From Sphingorhabdus sp. (GTDB lineage Bacteria > Pseudomonadota > Alphaproteobacteria > Sphingomonadales > Sphingomonadaceae): a stretch of DNA of 64,000 bases. Below the pieces are notes generated by a model. It ran no database searches, was not told where the DNA came from, and was given only the letters and a program-made list of their open reading frames with translations. Within the stretch, counting starts at the first letter, position 1, and the number at the start of each line of letters is the position of its first letter. The stretch lies in the NCBI GenBank assembly GCA_028279555.1, contig JANQNO010000002.1:124001-188000 (forward strand). The letters run 5' to 3'. Shown in pieces: positions 36,260 through 45,349 of this stretch. Position numbers and translations under genes: made by a program.

Positions 36260-36973
36260 TTGAACAATCCTGCCGCCCGCTCTGACGAGACATTGACCGA
36301 TGCGCGCCGCGCGCTCCGCAATGTCCGCGCAGGCAATTCGATAGGCACGAAGAGCGCTGCGCTGAAGCGCCAGCATTATTGGAGCAAGGTCCGCAATGCT
36401 GCCGTCGCGGTCGGCGCAGTGCTGGTTGGCGCGAGCGTGATCGGGTTGGTCATCGATGGCCTCGGTTTCACCGGCGTGATGGCAACCGGCCTGATCGGTG
36501 CGGCGGCGGCGTACCTTCTGATGCGCTATCCGAATATGCCGATGCCGACGCTGGAAACGCTCAAGACCACCGATTTGGCGACCCTGGCGGGCAAGACCGA
36601 AATCTGGCTCGAGCAGCAGCGCCCGGCGCTTCCCGCGCCCGCGGTCACACTGGTCGAGGGTATTGGCACGCGGCTGGATCAGCTCGCGCCGCAACTCGCC
36701 AAGCTCGACGAGAAAGAACCGGCCGCGCGCGAAGTGCGCAAGCTGGTCGGCGAGCATCTGCCCGATGTCATCAATGGTTATAAGAGCATCCCCGATACGC
36801 TCAAGAAAGAAGACAACAAGGGCAAGACGCCCGAAGAGCAGCTGGTGAGCAGCCTGAAGCTGATCGATCGGGAGATTGAAAGCGTGACCGGGCAGATTTC
36901 ACGCGGCGAACTGGATAATCTGGCGATCAAGGACCGTTATCTCGAAATGAAATATGATAGCGCCGGAGATTGA
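36260..36973 (+). CDS. XpaC-like (5-bromo-4-chloroindolyl phosphate hydrolysis) protein
   Basis: A 237-residue protein with two membrane helices (VRNAAVAVGAVLVGASVIGLVID and GVMATGLIGAAAAYLLM) and a helical C-terminal domain (LPDVINGYKSIPDTLKKEDNKGKTPEEQLVSSLKLIDREIESV) typical of XpaC. The original hydrolase name comes from an indirect phenotype, and the real role is unknown. The TTG start at 36260 directly follows the telA stop, so translation is probably coupled. Confidence 0.85.
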   Translation: MNNPAARSDETLTDARRALRNVRAGNSIGTKSAALKRQHYWSKVRNAAVAVGAVLVGASVIGLVIDGLGFTGVMATGLIGAAAAYLLMRYPNMPMPTLETLKTTDLATLAGKTEIWLEQQRPALPAPAVTLVEGIGTRLDQLAPQLAKLDEKEPAAREVRKLVGEHLPDVINGYKSIPDTLKKEDNKGKTPEEQLVSSLKLIDREIESVTGQISRGELDNLAIKDRYLEMKYDSAGD

Positions 36974-36994
36974 GGGCGGAGCCTTCTTTTAAAA

Positions 36995-37068
36995 TGGATC
37001 CCCCGCGTGGATTCGAACCACGATTGACGGAGTCAGAGTCCGTAGTCTTACCATTAGACGACAGGGGA
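36995..37068 (-). tRNA. tRNA-Gln (anticodon CUG)
   Basis: A 74-base cloverleaf on the minus strand. The acceptor TCCCCTG pairs with CGGGGGA, the discriminator is T and CCA is encoded. The anticodon stem ACGGA/TCCGT encloses the loop CTCTGAC with anticodon CTG, and the T-arm contains GGTTCGAATCC. No intron. Confidence 0.96.
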
Positions 37069-37138
37069 GCGTCGCCGGGCCTCTAGGCAGCAGAAAAGCT
37101 GGTGTCAAGAAAATTGAAGGATGTAAAATGCAACACAA

Positions 37139-37160
37139 TTTTGTTCCATATGGAACAAAA
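37139..37160. promoter_or_regulatory. Perfect 22-bp palindrome, operator-like
   Basis: The half-site TTTTGTTCCAT is followed by its exact inverse complement, with no spacer. It lies in the 280-base gap between tRNA-Gln and ppx, 189 bases before the ppx ATG. Palindromes with GTTCC/GGAAC arms are typical binding sites of dimeric repressors, but no regulator gene is adjacent and no T-tract follows that would make it a terminator. The rest of the gap shows nothing further. Confidence 0.55.
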
Positions 37161-37348
37161 CTAGATGCATCTGCCCGGTGCCTGTCAATGGCGCTGTCGG
37201 CTTACGGGTGGCCGCGATCGGGCGTGGCTGGGGGCGGAAATGCGCCCGACATCCGAAAATGTTGAAATTTTAACCTTGTTGGCGTAGCTTTACTGTCAGG
37301 TACCGGCGGATATTCCGATCCGGATAGAAAAATAAGCGAGTTACGGTC

Positions 37349-38563
37349 ATGGGCGATTTTGTCGCACCATCGCCGCAGGACAAAGGCAGCGGATCAGGGC
37401 AAGATCCCAATTCGCGCAAAGATGCGGCCAGAGGCCCCGGGAATAAAAGGGGCAAGAAGCGCGGAAACGGCGATTCCAGGACGGCGCACAATCCCGATTC
37501 ATCCGGCAGGCAGGATAATGGCGCAAGGCGCGCCAAACACAGTAGCAACGGCAAAGCGCACCGCCGGCCGCCGCAATCACGCGGCTGGCTGGGCAAAACG
37601 GCCTATGCCGCGCTCGATCTGGGCACCAACAATTGCCGCCTGTTGATCGCCAAGCCGGGTCGCGATGGCTTCACCGTCGTCGATGCCTTTTCGCGCGTCG
37701 TCCGGCTGGGCGAGGGGCTCGCAAGCACTGGCAAGATGAGCGAGGATGCGATGGACCGCGCCGTCGAGGCGCTGGGCATTTGCGCGGAGAAACTCAAAAA
37801 ACGCAATGTCGTGCTGGCCCGTTCGGTCGCGACCGAAGCCTGCCGCCAGGCGCTCAATGGCGCGCAATTTATCGACCGTGTGCGCGAAGAGACGGGCATC
37901 ATGCTCGATGTCATCACTCCGCAGGAAGAAGCGCGGCTCGCCGTTATGGGCTGTCACGCGCTGCTCGAGGAAGGCGACGGGCCCGCGGTAATCTTCGATA
38001 TAGGCGGCGGTTCGACCGAACTGGTGCTGGTCGGTACCGACGGCGTTATCCCTGAAATATTGGATTGGGTCAGTGTGCCCTGGGGCGTCGTCTCGCTGAC
38101 CGAGAGCGTGAAGGTCGATATGCGGAGCGAAGAGACGCGCTTGGCGGGCTATGACAAGATGCGCGCGCAGGTGATGGAGAGTTTTGCGGAATTTGCCGGG
38201 CGTCTGCCCGAAAAAGGCGACAAGCGCCTGCTCGGCACGTCGGGGACGGTGACGACATTGGCAAGCGTCTATCTGAAGCTACAGAGCTATGATCGCAATG
38301 CCGTCGACGGGCTCAACCTGCCGGTCGCCGATATGCGCGCTATCGCGCAGGAGCTGGCACACAGGGACATCGCGGGCAGGGCGGAGTTCCCCACAATCGG
38401 GGAGGAGCGCGCCGATCTAGTCGTGGCGGGCTGTGCGATCCTGGAGAGCATTTTTGACATCTGGCCGGGCGAGCGGCTCGGCGTTGCCGACCGCGGCATA
38501 CGCGAAGGCATTTTGCGCGCGCTGATTGCCAGCGACAGCAAACGGAAGCGCCGCCGTGGCTAA
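37349..38563 (+). CDS. ppx: Ppx/GppA exopolyphosphatase
   Basis: A 404-residue ASKHA-fold phosphatase that degrades polyphosphate or converts pppGpp to ppGpp. Motifs are ALDLGTNNCRLLIA, VARSVATEACR, FDIGGGSTELVLV and LLGTSGTVTTLASV. The first ~75 residues are a low-complexity basic tail (GNKRGKKRGNG, HRRPPQSRG), absent from most Ppx proteins. At this length the C-terminal HD-like domain of long Ppx enzymes is missing, as in short GppA-type members. The 3' end overlaps rlmE by 8 bases, a pairing often seen in alphaproteobacteria. Confidence 0.92.
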   Translation: MGDFVAPSPQDKGSGSGQDPNSRKDAARGPGNKRGKKRGNGDSRTAHNPDSSGRQDNGARRAKHSSNGKAHRRPPQSRGWLGKTAYAALDLGTNNCRLLIAKPGRDGFTVVDAFSRVVRLGEGLASTGKMSEDAMDRAVEALGICAEKLKKRNVVLARSVATEACRQALNGAQFIDRVREETGIMLDVITPQEEARLAVMGCHALLEEGDGPAVIFDIGGGSTELVLVGTDGVIPEILDWVSVPWGVVSLTESVKVDMRSEETRLAGYDKMRAQVMESFAEFAGRLPEKGDKRLLGTSGTVTTLASVYLKLQSYDRNAVDGLNLPVADMRAIAQELAHRDIAGRAEFPTIGEERADLVVAGCAILESIFDIWPGERLGVADRGIREGILRALIASDSKRKRRRG

Positions 38564-39242
38564 GCGCATTTTCGGTGGCAAGAATTCCGGGCGCACATCG
38601 CAGGTCAAGCAGCGGGTAAAGACTGCCCGTCGGCGCAGCGCGCAATCGGCGCGCTGGCTCGAACGGCATTTGAACGATCCCTATGTGCAGCGTGCACAGG
38701 CCGATGGTTATCGCAGCCGCGCCGCCTACAAGCTCACCGAACTCGACGAGAAGTTCGGATTTCTGGCTGGCCGCAAGGCGGTGGTCGATCTCGGCATTGC
38801 GCCGGGAGGCTGGGCGCAGGTGGTGCGCAGGCGGCTGCCCGGGGCGGCGGTGGTCGGCATCGATCTGTTGCCTGTCGATCCGATCGAAGGCGTGACCCTG
38901 CTCGAAATGGATTTCATGGACGAAGCCGCGTCCGACCGGCTGATCGCTGAATTGGGGCAGGCACCGGATCTGGTACTGTCGGACATGGCTGCAAACACCG
39001 TAGGGCACAAGCAGACCGATCATTTACGCACGATGGGGCTTGTGGAAGCGGCGGCGGACTTCGCGCTCGATGTTTTGGAACCCGGAGGTCACTTCGTGTC
39101 GAAGGCCTTTGCCGGTGGCACTGATGGCGAGCTGCTGCAGCTACTGCGCGCCAATTTCAAGACTGTCAAAAATGCCAAACCGCCGTCGAGCCGCAAGGGT
39201 TCGGTCGAATGGTATCTGGTCGCGATGCACCGGAAAGGCTGA
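38556..39242 (+). CDS. rlmE: 23S rRNA (U2552) 2'-O-methyltransferase RlmE
   Basis: Methylates U2552 in the A-loop of 23S rRNA late in 50S assembly. The K-D-K-E residues lie in SRAAYKLTELDEKFGF, LSDMAANTVGHKQTDHLR and FVSKAFAGGTDGE; the SAM-binding segment is VVDLGIAPGGWAQVV. 228 residues, with a basic N-terminal extension (QVKQRVKTARRRSAQSARW). The GTG start at 38556 follows GGAAG within the ppx end. Confidence 0.96.
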   Translation: MAKRIFGGKNSGRTSQVKQRVKTARRRSAQSARWLERHLNDPYVQRAQADGYRSRAAYKLTELDEKFGFLAGRKAVVDLGIAPGGWAQVVRRRLPGAAVVGIDLLPVDPIEGVTLLEMDFMDEAASDRLIAELGQAPDLVLSDMAANTVGHKQTDHLRTMGLVEAAADFALDVLEPGGHFVSKAFAGGTDGELLQLLRANFKTVKNAKPPSSRKGSVEWYLVAMHRKG

Positions 39243-39253
39243 AGCCACTGCGT

Positions 39254-39904
39254 TCAGCCGTGATTGAGCGATCCATTCTTGCGGATGCGCACCAGATTCA
39301 TGCCAATCTTTCCGCCCTTGCCCATAATCTTGACATCGATGCTGCCGCTGCTTCTGAGGCCAATCGAAGCCCCGGCGGTCAGGAAGGAAAGGATACCTGA
39401 ACCCTTGCCGCTGATTTCAATCTTGCGCGCATGTTCCTTGGTGCCGAGGAAGGACCAGTCGAGCGCGCCATAGACCTCTTCGACGATATAATATTTGTCA
39501 TGCCGCCAGCTGCTGAGCGAATGAAGCTGCATCGCGATCTGCAGCATATTCTGGATCGACGCGCCGGTCAGCGTGGGCGTCTTGAGCATGAATTGCTCCT
39601 TGCCGCCAAATTCCAGCCGGACCGATGCATCGGCGGCGAGGTCCAGGCCAGACGTATCGGGCAGCTCGACGCCCGCCTGAAATATCTTCTGGCGCACCCG
39701 CGATGTTTTCAGATCGAGGCTGATGTCGCTATGCGCGTCGGATTCCAGCGTTGCGCCGAAATTGCTGATATGCCCTGCCTTGTGGAAGAGATCGTTGCGC
39801 CTCACGACTATATCGCCCAGTTCAAAGGGCTTTCCTGGAAGCCATACGGCGCGCGCCGCGATGGCCTTGCGCAGCTGGCGGTCGAACTTCCTCGGCAGTG
39901 ACAT
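39254..39904 (-). CDS. Protein of unknown function, possible pore-former fold
   Basis: A 216-residue soluble-looking protein; I do not recognise a family. GAGGAGGG precedes the ATG, so it is a real gene. A basic N-terminus (FDRQLRKAIAARAVWLPG) is followed by GDIVVRRNDLFHKAGHISNFG, alternating hydrophobic/polar beta segments, YYIVEEVYGALDWSFLG, a Gly/Ser-rich hinge (SGKGSGILSFLTAGASIG) and KIMGKGGKIGMNLVRIRKNG. The order (LP motif, short beta unit ending in G, amphipathic strands, Y-VVxEVL-like segment, Gly-rich part) recalls gasdermin N-domains by eye only. There is no N-terminal Cys as in lipidated bacterial gasdermins, and no protease is adjacent. Confidence 0.6.
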   Translation of the reverse strand: MSLPRKFDRQLRKAIAARAVWLPGKPFELGDIVVRRNDLFHKAGHISNFGATLESDAHSDISLDLKTSRVRQKIFQAGVELPDTSGLDLAADASVRLEFGGKEQFMLKTPTLTGASIQNMLQIAMQLHSLSSWRHDKYYIVEEVYGALDWSFLGTKEHARKIEISGKGSGILSFLTAGASIGLRSSGSIDVKIMGKGGKIGMNLVRIRKNGSLNHG

Positions 39905-39996
39905 GATGTTCCCTCCTCGACTCTATCGCCGAGGATGTATCACAGATTCAGATATTTGGCGTGACTTTTGTCACATGACGTAACAATGGCGTTGGT

Positions 39997-40689
39997 CTAG
40001 CCGTTGTTTCTGGCTTCATCGACTGCTGCCTGGAGGTCGACGGCCTGATGCAAACCCTCCATCAACTGATCTCCAATAATGAAAGTTGGCGTTCCGTTGA
40101 AGCCAAGCTGCCGCATGCGGGACACATTGTTTTGCAGCTCTCGGGTTACGGCGTCGCTCGCGGCGAAGGCTTCGGCGGCCTCCAGATCCAGGCCCACCTT
40201 CTGCGCGACTGTTCTTATGCTATCTTCGCTGGGCGAACCTTCGGCAAACATCGCCTGGTGGAAATCCATATATTTGCCCTGCTTGGCAGCGGCCAGCGCC
40301 CAGCGTGCGGCGAGTTCGCTGCTTTCGGCCAGTATCGGCATCTCGCGATAAACAATTCGAATATTGCTGTCGGCTTCCAGCAGCTTGTTCACTTCGGCGA
40401 CGCTGCCACGGCAATAGCCGCAATTATAGTCGGTAAACTTGACCACGGTGACATCGCCCTGCGGATTGCCGGCAATCGCATTGGCAAAGGGTTGGCCTAT
40501 GCTGTCGCCTGCCGAGGCGAGCCGTTCGCGTGCTTCATTCTGGTTCAGCTGCTCTATGGCTTCGGCAATGATCTCCGGATTTTCAAGCAGGGCCGAACGA
40601 ACGAGTTGCCCCTTGAACAGGAACATGCCGCTGACGCCAAGCAAAACGCCGCCAATCAAAGCGAACAGGACGGGAAGATATTTGCTCAT
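39997..40689 (-). CDS. DsbA-family thiol-disulfide oxidoreductase, membrane anchored
   Basis: A 230-residue thioredoxin-fold protein: an uncleaved N-terminal anchor (LPVLFALIGGVLLGVSGMFLF), a short helical linker (IIAEAIEQLNQNEARERL), then the redox site Cys90-G-Y-Cys93 in KFTDYNCGYCRG and the cis-Pro loop NGTPTFIIGDQ. It resembles BdbD/Com1-like DsbA proteins that oxidise or isomerise envelope disulfides. ATG 40689 follows GAAGG. It lies upstream of no partner DsbB, but next to a periplasmic M48 peptidase on the same strand (90 bases away). Confidence 0.9.
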   Translation of the reverse strand: MSKYLPVLFALIGGVLLGVSGMFLFKGQLVRSALLENPEIIAEAIEQLNQNEARERLASAGDSIGQPFANAIAGNPQGDVTVVKFTDYNCGYCRGSVAEVNKLLEADSNIRIVYREMPILAESSELAARWALAAAKQGKYMDFHQAMFAEGSPSEDSIRTVAQKVGLDLEAAEAFAASDAVTRELQNNVSRMRQLGFNGTPTFIIGDQLMEGLHQAVDLQAAVDEARNNG

Positions 40690-40779
40690 AGATCGGCCTT
40701 CATCGGTTAAACCGGCCCGCAGGCCATCAGGCAATTATTCGGAGAATGCAACCGCGCGGTTACCTGTTGTGTTCCAAAC

Positions 40780-42222
40780 TTAGTGCGAATGGCCGAAATG
40801 CGAGTGACCAGAGTGTGAATGGTCGTCCATAATATTGGGTGACAACCGCCGGCGTCCGCGGTTATTCTTGGCAAGTTCGGCAACCTGAGCCTGGGCAACA
40901 AGCTTGATATCCTGGGCGCGTATCCAGTCGGGCGAATATTCCTTGAGCCCGCCCATGGCCCTGGCGGCGTTTGGCAGGGCAAGCTGCGGCTGCCGGATCA
41001 TCAAATAGCGTTCGGCGCTGGCCAACGCGGCGCGCGGTTCGTCGCCTTGCTGTGCGTAGACCACGCCAAGCTGATACCAGGCAAACGGGTTGCGATTGTC
41101 GCGCGCGACGGCGGCCTTGAGCACTCTGGCTGCTTCGTCGAAATGTGCCGGATCCTCGGTCGCAATCAGCGCATGGCCGAAAATGGCCGCGATCAGCGGC
41201 TGGCTGTTGGTGAGTTCCACTGCCTTGCGCAGCGACGGAAGCGATTCTTTGGGCTTGCCCGATTCGAGCAGAATCTGGCCGAGCAGCTCATTGAAATAAG
41301 GATCGTCGGGCTGCCGCGCGACCAGCGCTTCCGCCTCGGCTTTGGCCTTTTGCGGGTAAGCGGCCTGATGCCAGGCATAGGCGCGCGCATAGCTGGCGGG
41401 GATGCTTGTGTCGCTCTCGGGATAATTGCGCAAGGTTACATTGGGATCGTTGAGATAGCCTTGCAGCTTTGCCTTTACGCGCTTGAACTTGGTTTCCCAT
41501 TCAGGATTAAGCGGTGCCTCCCAAGCAGGGTCGGCCTCATACGTATCTTGCAGGACGGAGATGCGTTCTCCTGATAGCGGGTGCGTCCGGTTGTAACTAT
41601 TATCCTGCGGAATGCCGAGGCGGAATTCGAGATTTTGCAGGCGCTTGAAAAAATTGATGGAGCCTCTGCCGCTGATGCCTGCTGCTGAAAGATAGCGTGC
41701 ACCCGATGCATCGGCCACGCCTTCCTGCGCGCGCGAAAATGCCAGAAACTTGCCCAGCGCCGCGCGCTGGCCAGCAGCAAGAATGCCTGCGCCGGCCTCG
41801 CCAGCGCCTGCGGCGATGGCGGCGGCGGCCAGAATCAGGCTGGCAATGGTGATGCCGCTGGCCGGGCCGAGCCCTTCGTTGAAGCGCACAACGTGGCCGC
41901 CCTCTATATGACCGAGCTCATGCGCGATGACGCCCTGTACTTCATTGGCAGTGCCAGCTGCTTCGATCAGCCCGGCATGCATATAGATGACCTGTCCGCC
42001 GGCAACGAATGCATTGATCGAGCTGTCATTGACCAGGACGATGTCGACATTATTGGGGTCGAGTTTGGCTGCGCGGATCAGCGGCTCGGAAATTTCCTTG
42101 AAAAAGGCTTCCGTTTCGGCATCGCGCAATATCGATTGCGCCATGGCTGGCTGCACGGAAAGCAGCAGCGCAACACAAAGGGCGATCGCCATTTTCAGGC
42201 GATATCGAAAATAACGGGCCAT
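40780..42222 (-). CDS. M48 metallopeptidase with TPR repeats (BepA-like), His-rich tail
   Basis: A 480-residue periplasmic zinc peptidase. The signal peptide ends at QPAMA|QSI; HELGH in VIAHELGHIEGGH gives the two zinc His and the catalytic Glu, and the third ligand Glu is likely in EGVADASGARYL. The C-terminal half (from ~residue 290) holds TPR-like repeats (PYFNELLGQILLESGKPKE, FAWYQLGVVYAQQGDEPRA). This layout is that of BepA/YfgC, which clears stalled outer-membrane proteins such as LptD. The last 15 residues contain six His spaced HSH-GHSH-GHSH, a possible metal-binding tail. AAGGGGA precedes the ATG. Confidence 0.93.
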   Translation of the reverse strand: MARYFRYRLKMAIALCVALLLSVQPAMAQSILRDAETEAFFKEISEPLIRAAKLDPNNVDIVLVNDSSINAFVAGGQVIYMHAGLIEAAGTANEVQGVIAHELGHIEGGHVVRFNEGLGPASGITIASLILAAAAIAAGAGEAGAGILAAGQRAALGKFLAFSRAQEGVADASGARYLSAAGISGRGSINFFKRLQNLEFRLGIPQDNSYNRTHPLSGERISVLQDTYEADPAWEAPLNPEWETKFKRVKAKLQGYLNDPNVTLRNYPESDTSIPASYARAYAWHQAAYPQKAKAEAEALVARQPDDPYFNELLGQILLESGKPKESLPSLRKAVELTNSQPLIAAIFGHALIATEDPAHFDEAARVLKAAVARDNRNPFAWYQLGVVYAQQGDEPRAALASAERYLMIRQPQLALPNAARAMGGLKEYSPDWIRAQDIKLVAQAQVAELAKNNRGRRRLSPNIMDDHSHSGHSHFGHSH

Positions 42223-42280
42223 ACTGTCCCCTTGGCGGGCGCAAACTGAACCTTTGCTTAAGCCGCGCACCTAAAATGCC

Positions 42281-44866
42281 CTAGCCGAAAGTGCGTTGCC
42301 ACCAGCCCGAACGCGCCTTTTCAGGCTTCGCCTCATCGCTGGCCGCATCGCCATCGCCCTTAGCGGTCTTTGCATTGCTGCGCTTTGCGGCAGGCTTCTC
42401 CGCCTCGGCGGCTTTCTCGTCATCGGCCGTCTTGGCTCGCGGGGTCCGTTTTTTGGGCTTTTCAGTCTCGTCTGCGCTGCCCGCTTTTTTGGCGCGAGGC
42501 TTCCGCTTTGGCTTGACGTCTTCGGCAGCTTGCTCCGCAGCCTTTTCATCTGCCTTGGCGGTCTTCGTCGCGGCAGCACGTTTGCGCTTGGGTTTTTCGG
42601 CCTCTTGTTCCTTCTTGGCTGTCTTGCCTTCTTCTTCCTTGTCGGCGGCGATTTCGGCTTTTGTCCGGCGGCGGCGCTTTGGCTTTTCTTCCTTCGCCTC
42701 ACCGGTGGCGGCTTCCTCGGATTCTTCAGCCGTTTTATCAGCCTTTTTGCGACCGCCGCTGCGCTTCTTTGCGGGCTTTTCGTCGGTGGCGTCTTTATCA
42801 TCAGCAGATTTCTCTACCTCACTTTCACCATCGCGCGCACGGCCGCGCCCACCGCGTCGGCCGCGCCGCCGTTTGCGCTTGCCCCGGCCTTCGTCCTGCG
42901 CTTCGTCCCCGGGCTTTTCGCTCGAGTCTTCGGCATCGTCGTCATCGACGATGGGCGGCAGTTTGGCGCGTTTTTCCGGTTTCGGCCCCGATGCGCCTAC
43001 GGACATGCGCGCGCCTTCACTCTCCTCATTGGGCGTGATGCTGATGCTGACGCCGTAGCTTTCCTCGATCGCAGCCAGCTCGCTGCGTTTGTGATTCAAC
43101 ACGTAGATCGTTGCTTCCTGACTGGCTTGCAGCAGTATCTCGCTGCCTTTGCCGCGGGCCGCTTCTTCCTCAATTATCCTGAGCGCCGACAAGGCCGAGG
43201 ACGATGCTGTACGGACAAGGCCTGTGCCCTCGCAGTGCGGGCAAACACGCGTTGATGCTTCGAGCACGCCGGTGCGCAGCCGCTGACGGCTCATTTCCAT
43301 CAGGCCGAAACTGGATATGCGGCCCACCTGAATGCGTGCGCGGTCGTTTTTCAGCGCTTCTTTCATGGCGCGCTCGACCTTGCGGCTATTGCTGTGCCGC
43401 TCCATGTCGATGAAATCGATAACCACAAGCCCCGCCATATCGCGTAGCCGCAACTGGCGCGCAATTTCCTTGGCGGCTTCCAGATTGGTCGCCAGAGCGG
43501 TTTGCTCGATACCATGCTCCTTCGTCGAGCGGCCCGAATTGATGTCTATGGAGACCAAGGCCTCGGTTGGGTTGATCACGATATAGCCGCCGGATTTGAG
43601 CTGCACTACTGGCTGGAACATGGCGGAAAGCTGATCCTCGACGCTGTAACGCTGAAACAGCGGAACAGAATCGGAATATTGCTTCACGCGCTTGGCGTGG
43701 CTCGGCATCAGCAATTTCATGAAATCCTTCGCCGCGCGGTAGCCATCGTCGCCTTCGACCATCACCTCGCCAATGTCGCGATTGTAAATATCGCGGATCG
43801 CGCGTTTGATAAGATCGCTGTCACTGTGGATCAGCATCGGCGCGGAACCCTTGAGCGTCTTCTCGCGGATTTCGTCCCAGAGCCGGGCGAGATAATCAAA
43901 GTCACGCTTGATTTCGGCCTTGGTGCGCGACAGGCCGGCGGTGCGGACAATGCAGCCCATTGTCGACGGCAGCTTCATTTCTGCCACGATCGATTTGAGC
44001 CGCTTGCGATCCGACGCATTCGAGATTTTCCGGCTGATCCCGCCGCCATGGCTGGTGTTGGGCATCAGCACACAGTAACGTCCGGCAAGGCTCATATAGG
44101 TGGTGAGAGCCGCACCCTTGTTGCCACGTTCTTCCTTGACGACCTGCACCAGCAAGACCTGACGCCGGTGGATGACGTCCTGAATCTTGTAGCGGCGGCG
44201 TAGATTCATCCGTTTGGCGCGGGCCTCGTCGCTGGCTTTTGCCTTGCCGCGCCCCCGGCCTTTTCTGCTCCCGCGGCGGCGGCGATTCCCCCGTCCGCGG
44301 CCCTTGCGGGGTTGTTTGTCATCACCTTCGGCCTTGTCTTTTTCGCCGTCGACATCCTCAGACCCGTTGTCGCTGGATTCCTCTTCATCCTCCTCTTCTT
44401 CATCACTATCCAGGTCGGGCTCCTGGCCTTCCTCGATATCGATGGTGTCGATCGCATCGTCATCGTCGACCTCGATAAGATCCGTGTCTTCTTCTCCCGC
44501 GGCTTCCGATTTGATAATCTCGGCCGGCTCATTGTCTTCGTCTTCCTCCTGCTCGCGCAATGCTGCTTCTTCGGCAGCGGCTTCGGCCTCTTCTGCGAGC
44601 AGCTTGTCACGATCCTCTTTGGGAATCTGGTAGTAGTCGGGGTGTATTTCGGCAAAGGCGAGAAAGCCGTGCCGATTGCCGCCATAGTCGACGAAGGCAG
44701 CTTGGAGTGATGGTTCTACCCGGGTTACCTTGGCAAGGTAGATATTGCCTTTGAGCTGTTTGTGTTCAGCCGATTCAAAGTCGAGTTCTTCGATCCGGTT
44801 CCCTGTAACGACGGCCACCCGGGTCTCCTCCCGGTGCCGCGCGTCGATAAGCATACGCGTTGTCAT
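42281..44866 (-). CDS. rne: Ribonuclease E (Rne/Rng family)
   Basis: An 861-residue endoribonuclease, the core of mRNA decay and rRNA processing. The N-terminus MTTRMLIDARHREETRVAVV leads into an S1 domain that is split by a ~120-residue acidic then basic insertion (residues ~90-215), usual for alphaproteobacterial RNase E. The catalytic region has GSAPMLIHSDSDLIKRAIRDI, VSIDINSGRST and LVVIDFIDM; the Zn-link is CPHCEGTG. The C-terminal ~280 residues are a disordered Lys/Glu/Ala-rich scaffold ending in SGWWQRTFG. A long leader upstream fits the known autoregulation of rne mRNA in other bacteria. Confidence 0.96.
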   Translation of the reverse strand: MTTRMLIDARHREETRVAVVTGNRIEELDFESAEHKQLKGNIYLAKVTRVEPSLQAAFVDYGGNRHGFLAFAEIHPDYYQIPKEDRDKLLAEEAEAAAEEAALREQEEDEDNEPAEIIKSEAAGEEDTDLIEVDDDDAIDTIDIEEGQEPDLDSDEEEEDEEESSDNGSEDVDGEKDKAEGDDKQPRKGRGRGNRRRRGSRKGRGRGKAKASDEARAKRMNLRRRYKIQDVIHRRQVLLVQVVKEERGNKGAALTTYMSLAGRYCVLMPNTSHGGGISRKISNASDRKRLKSIVAEMKLPSTMGCIVRTAGLSRTKAEIKRDFDYLARLWDEIREKTLKGSAPMLIHSDSDLIKRAIRDIYNRDIGEVMVEGDDGYRAAKDFMKLLMPSHAKRVKQYSDSVPLFQRYSVEDQLSAMFQPVVQLKSGGYIVINPTEALVSIDINSGRSTKEHGIEQTALATNLEAAKEIARQLRLRDMAGLVVIDFIDMERHSNSRKVERAMKEALKNDRARIQVGRISSFGLMEMSRQRLRTGVLEASTRVCPHCEGTGLVRTASSSALSALRIIEEEAARGKGSEILLQASQEATIYVLNHKRSELAAIEESYGVSISITPNEESEGARMSVGASGPKPEKRAKLPPIVDDDDAEDSSEKPGDEAQDEGRGKRKRRRGRRGGRGRARDGESEVEKSADDKDATDEKPAKKRSGGRKKADKTAEESEEAATGEAKEEKPKRRRRTKAEIAADKEEEGKTAKKEQEAEKPKRKRAAATKTAKADEKAAEQAAEDVKPKRKPRAKKAGSADETEKPKKRTPRAKTADDEKAAEAEKPAAKRSNAKTAKGDGDAASDEAKPEKARSGWWQRTFG

Positions 44867-45349
44867 GTAATTGTCTCCAGGCAGCGGTCACAAGCGGGTT
44901 CGCTCTCTCGCTGCTTATGTTGCATTGGCCGCGTGCCATCGCGCTTTTTCGGGACGGCTGGATGCGGCGAATTTTCATGTTTGATAAAAACGTGTCTGCT
45001 GCCTGGACATAGCCAGCGCGAAGCGCGCCGACGTTATTCCCAGACCATGCGCCACCCTGATGCGGGCGAGCGGTGGTGGAAATATCATGCCTCATGCAGC
45101 GTCAACCTGTAAAAATGGGAGCCGGCGGCAGATCGCGCCGATACCCCCGAAATCTCTGGCGAAACAGACTGATGCTGCAGCGCCGTGACCTTCTGCTAGC
45201 ACCGTCCCAAGCCTTCGGCAAGCGCGAATGAGGCGATGTGCGACCTGTAAAATCATGCCTAATTCCCCATTAACCTCGTCTGGTGACCCGGTTTTCGCCT
45301 CTCATGCTTAATTTCGCTTTCATCATAGCGGTGAAGGACCCTGAGGCAG
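44867..45349. other. Long divergent intergenic region, rne leader and amiC promoter
   Basis: 483 bases between the divergent rne and amiC starts, with no credible gene. It should contain the rne 5' untranslated region. A GC-rich hairpin is visible near 45016-45032 (CCAGCGCGAAGCGCGCC), and AT-richer segments follow closer to amiC. No known RNA family is recognised. Confidence 0.5.
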
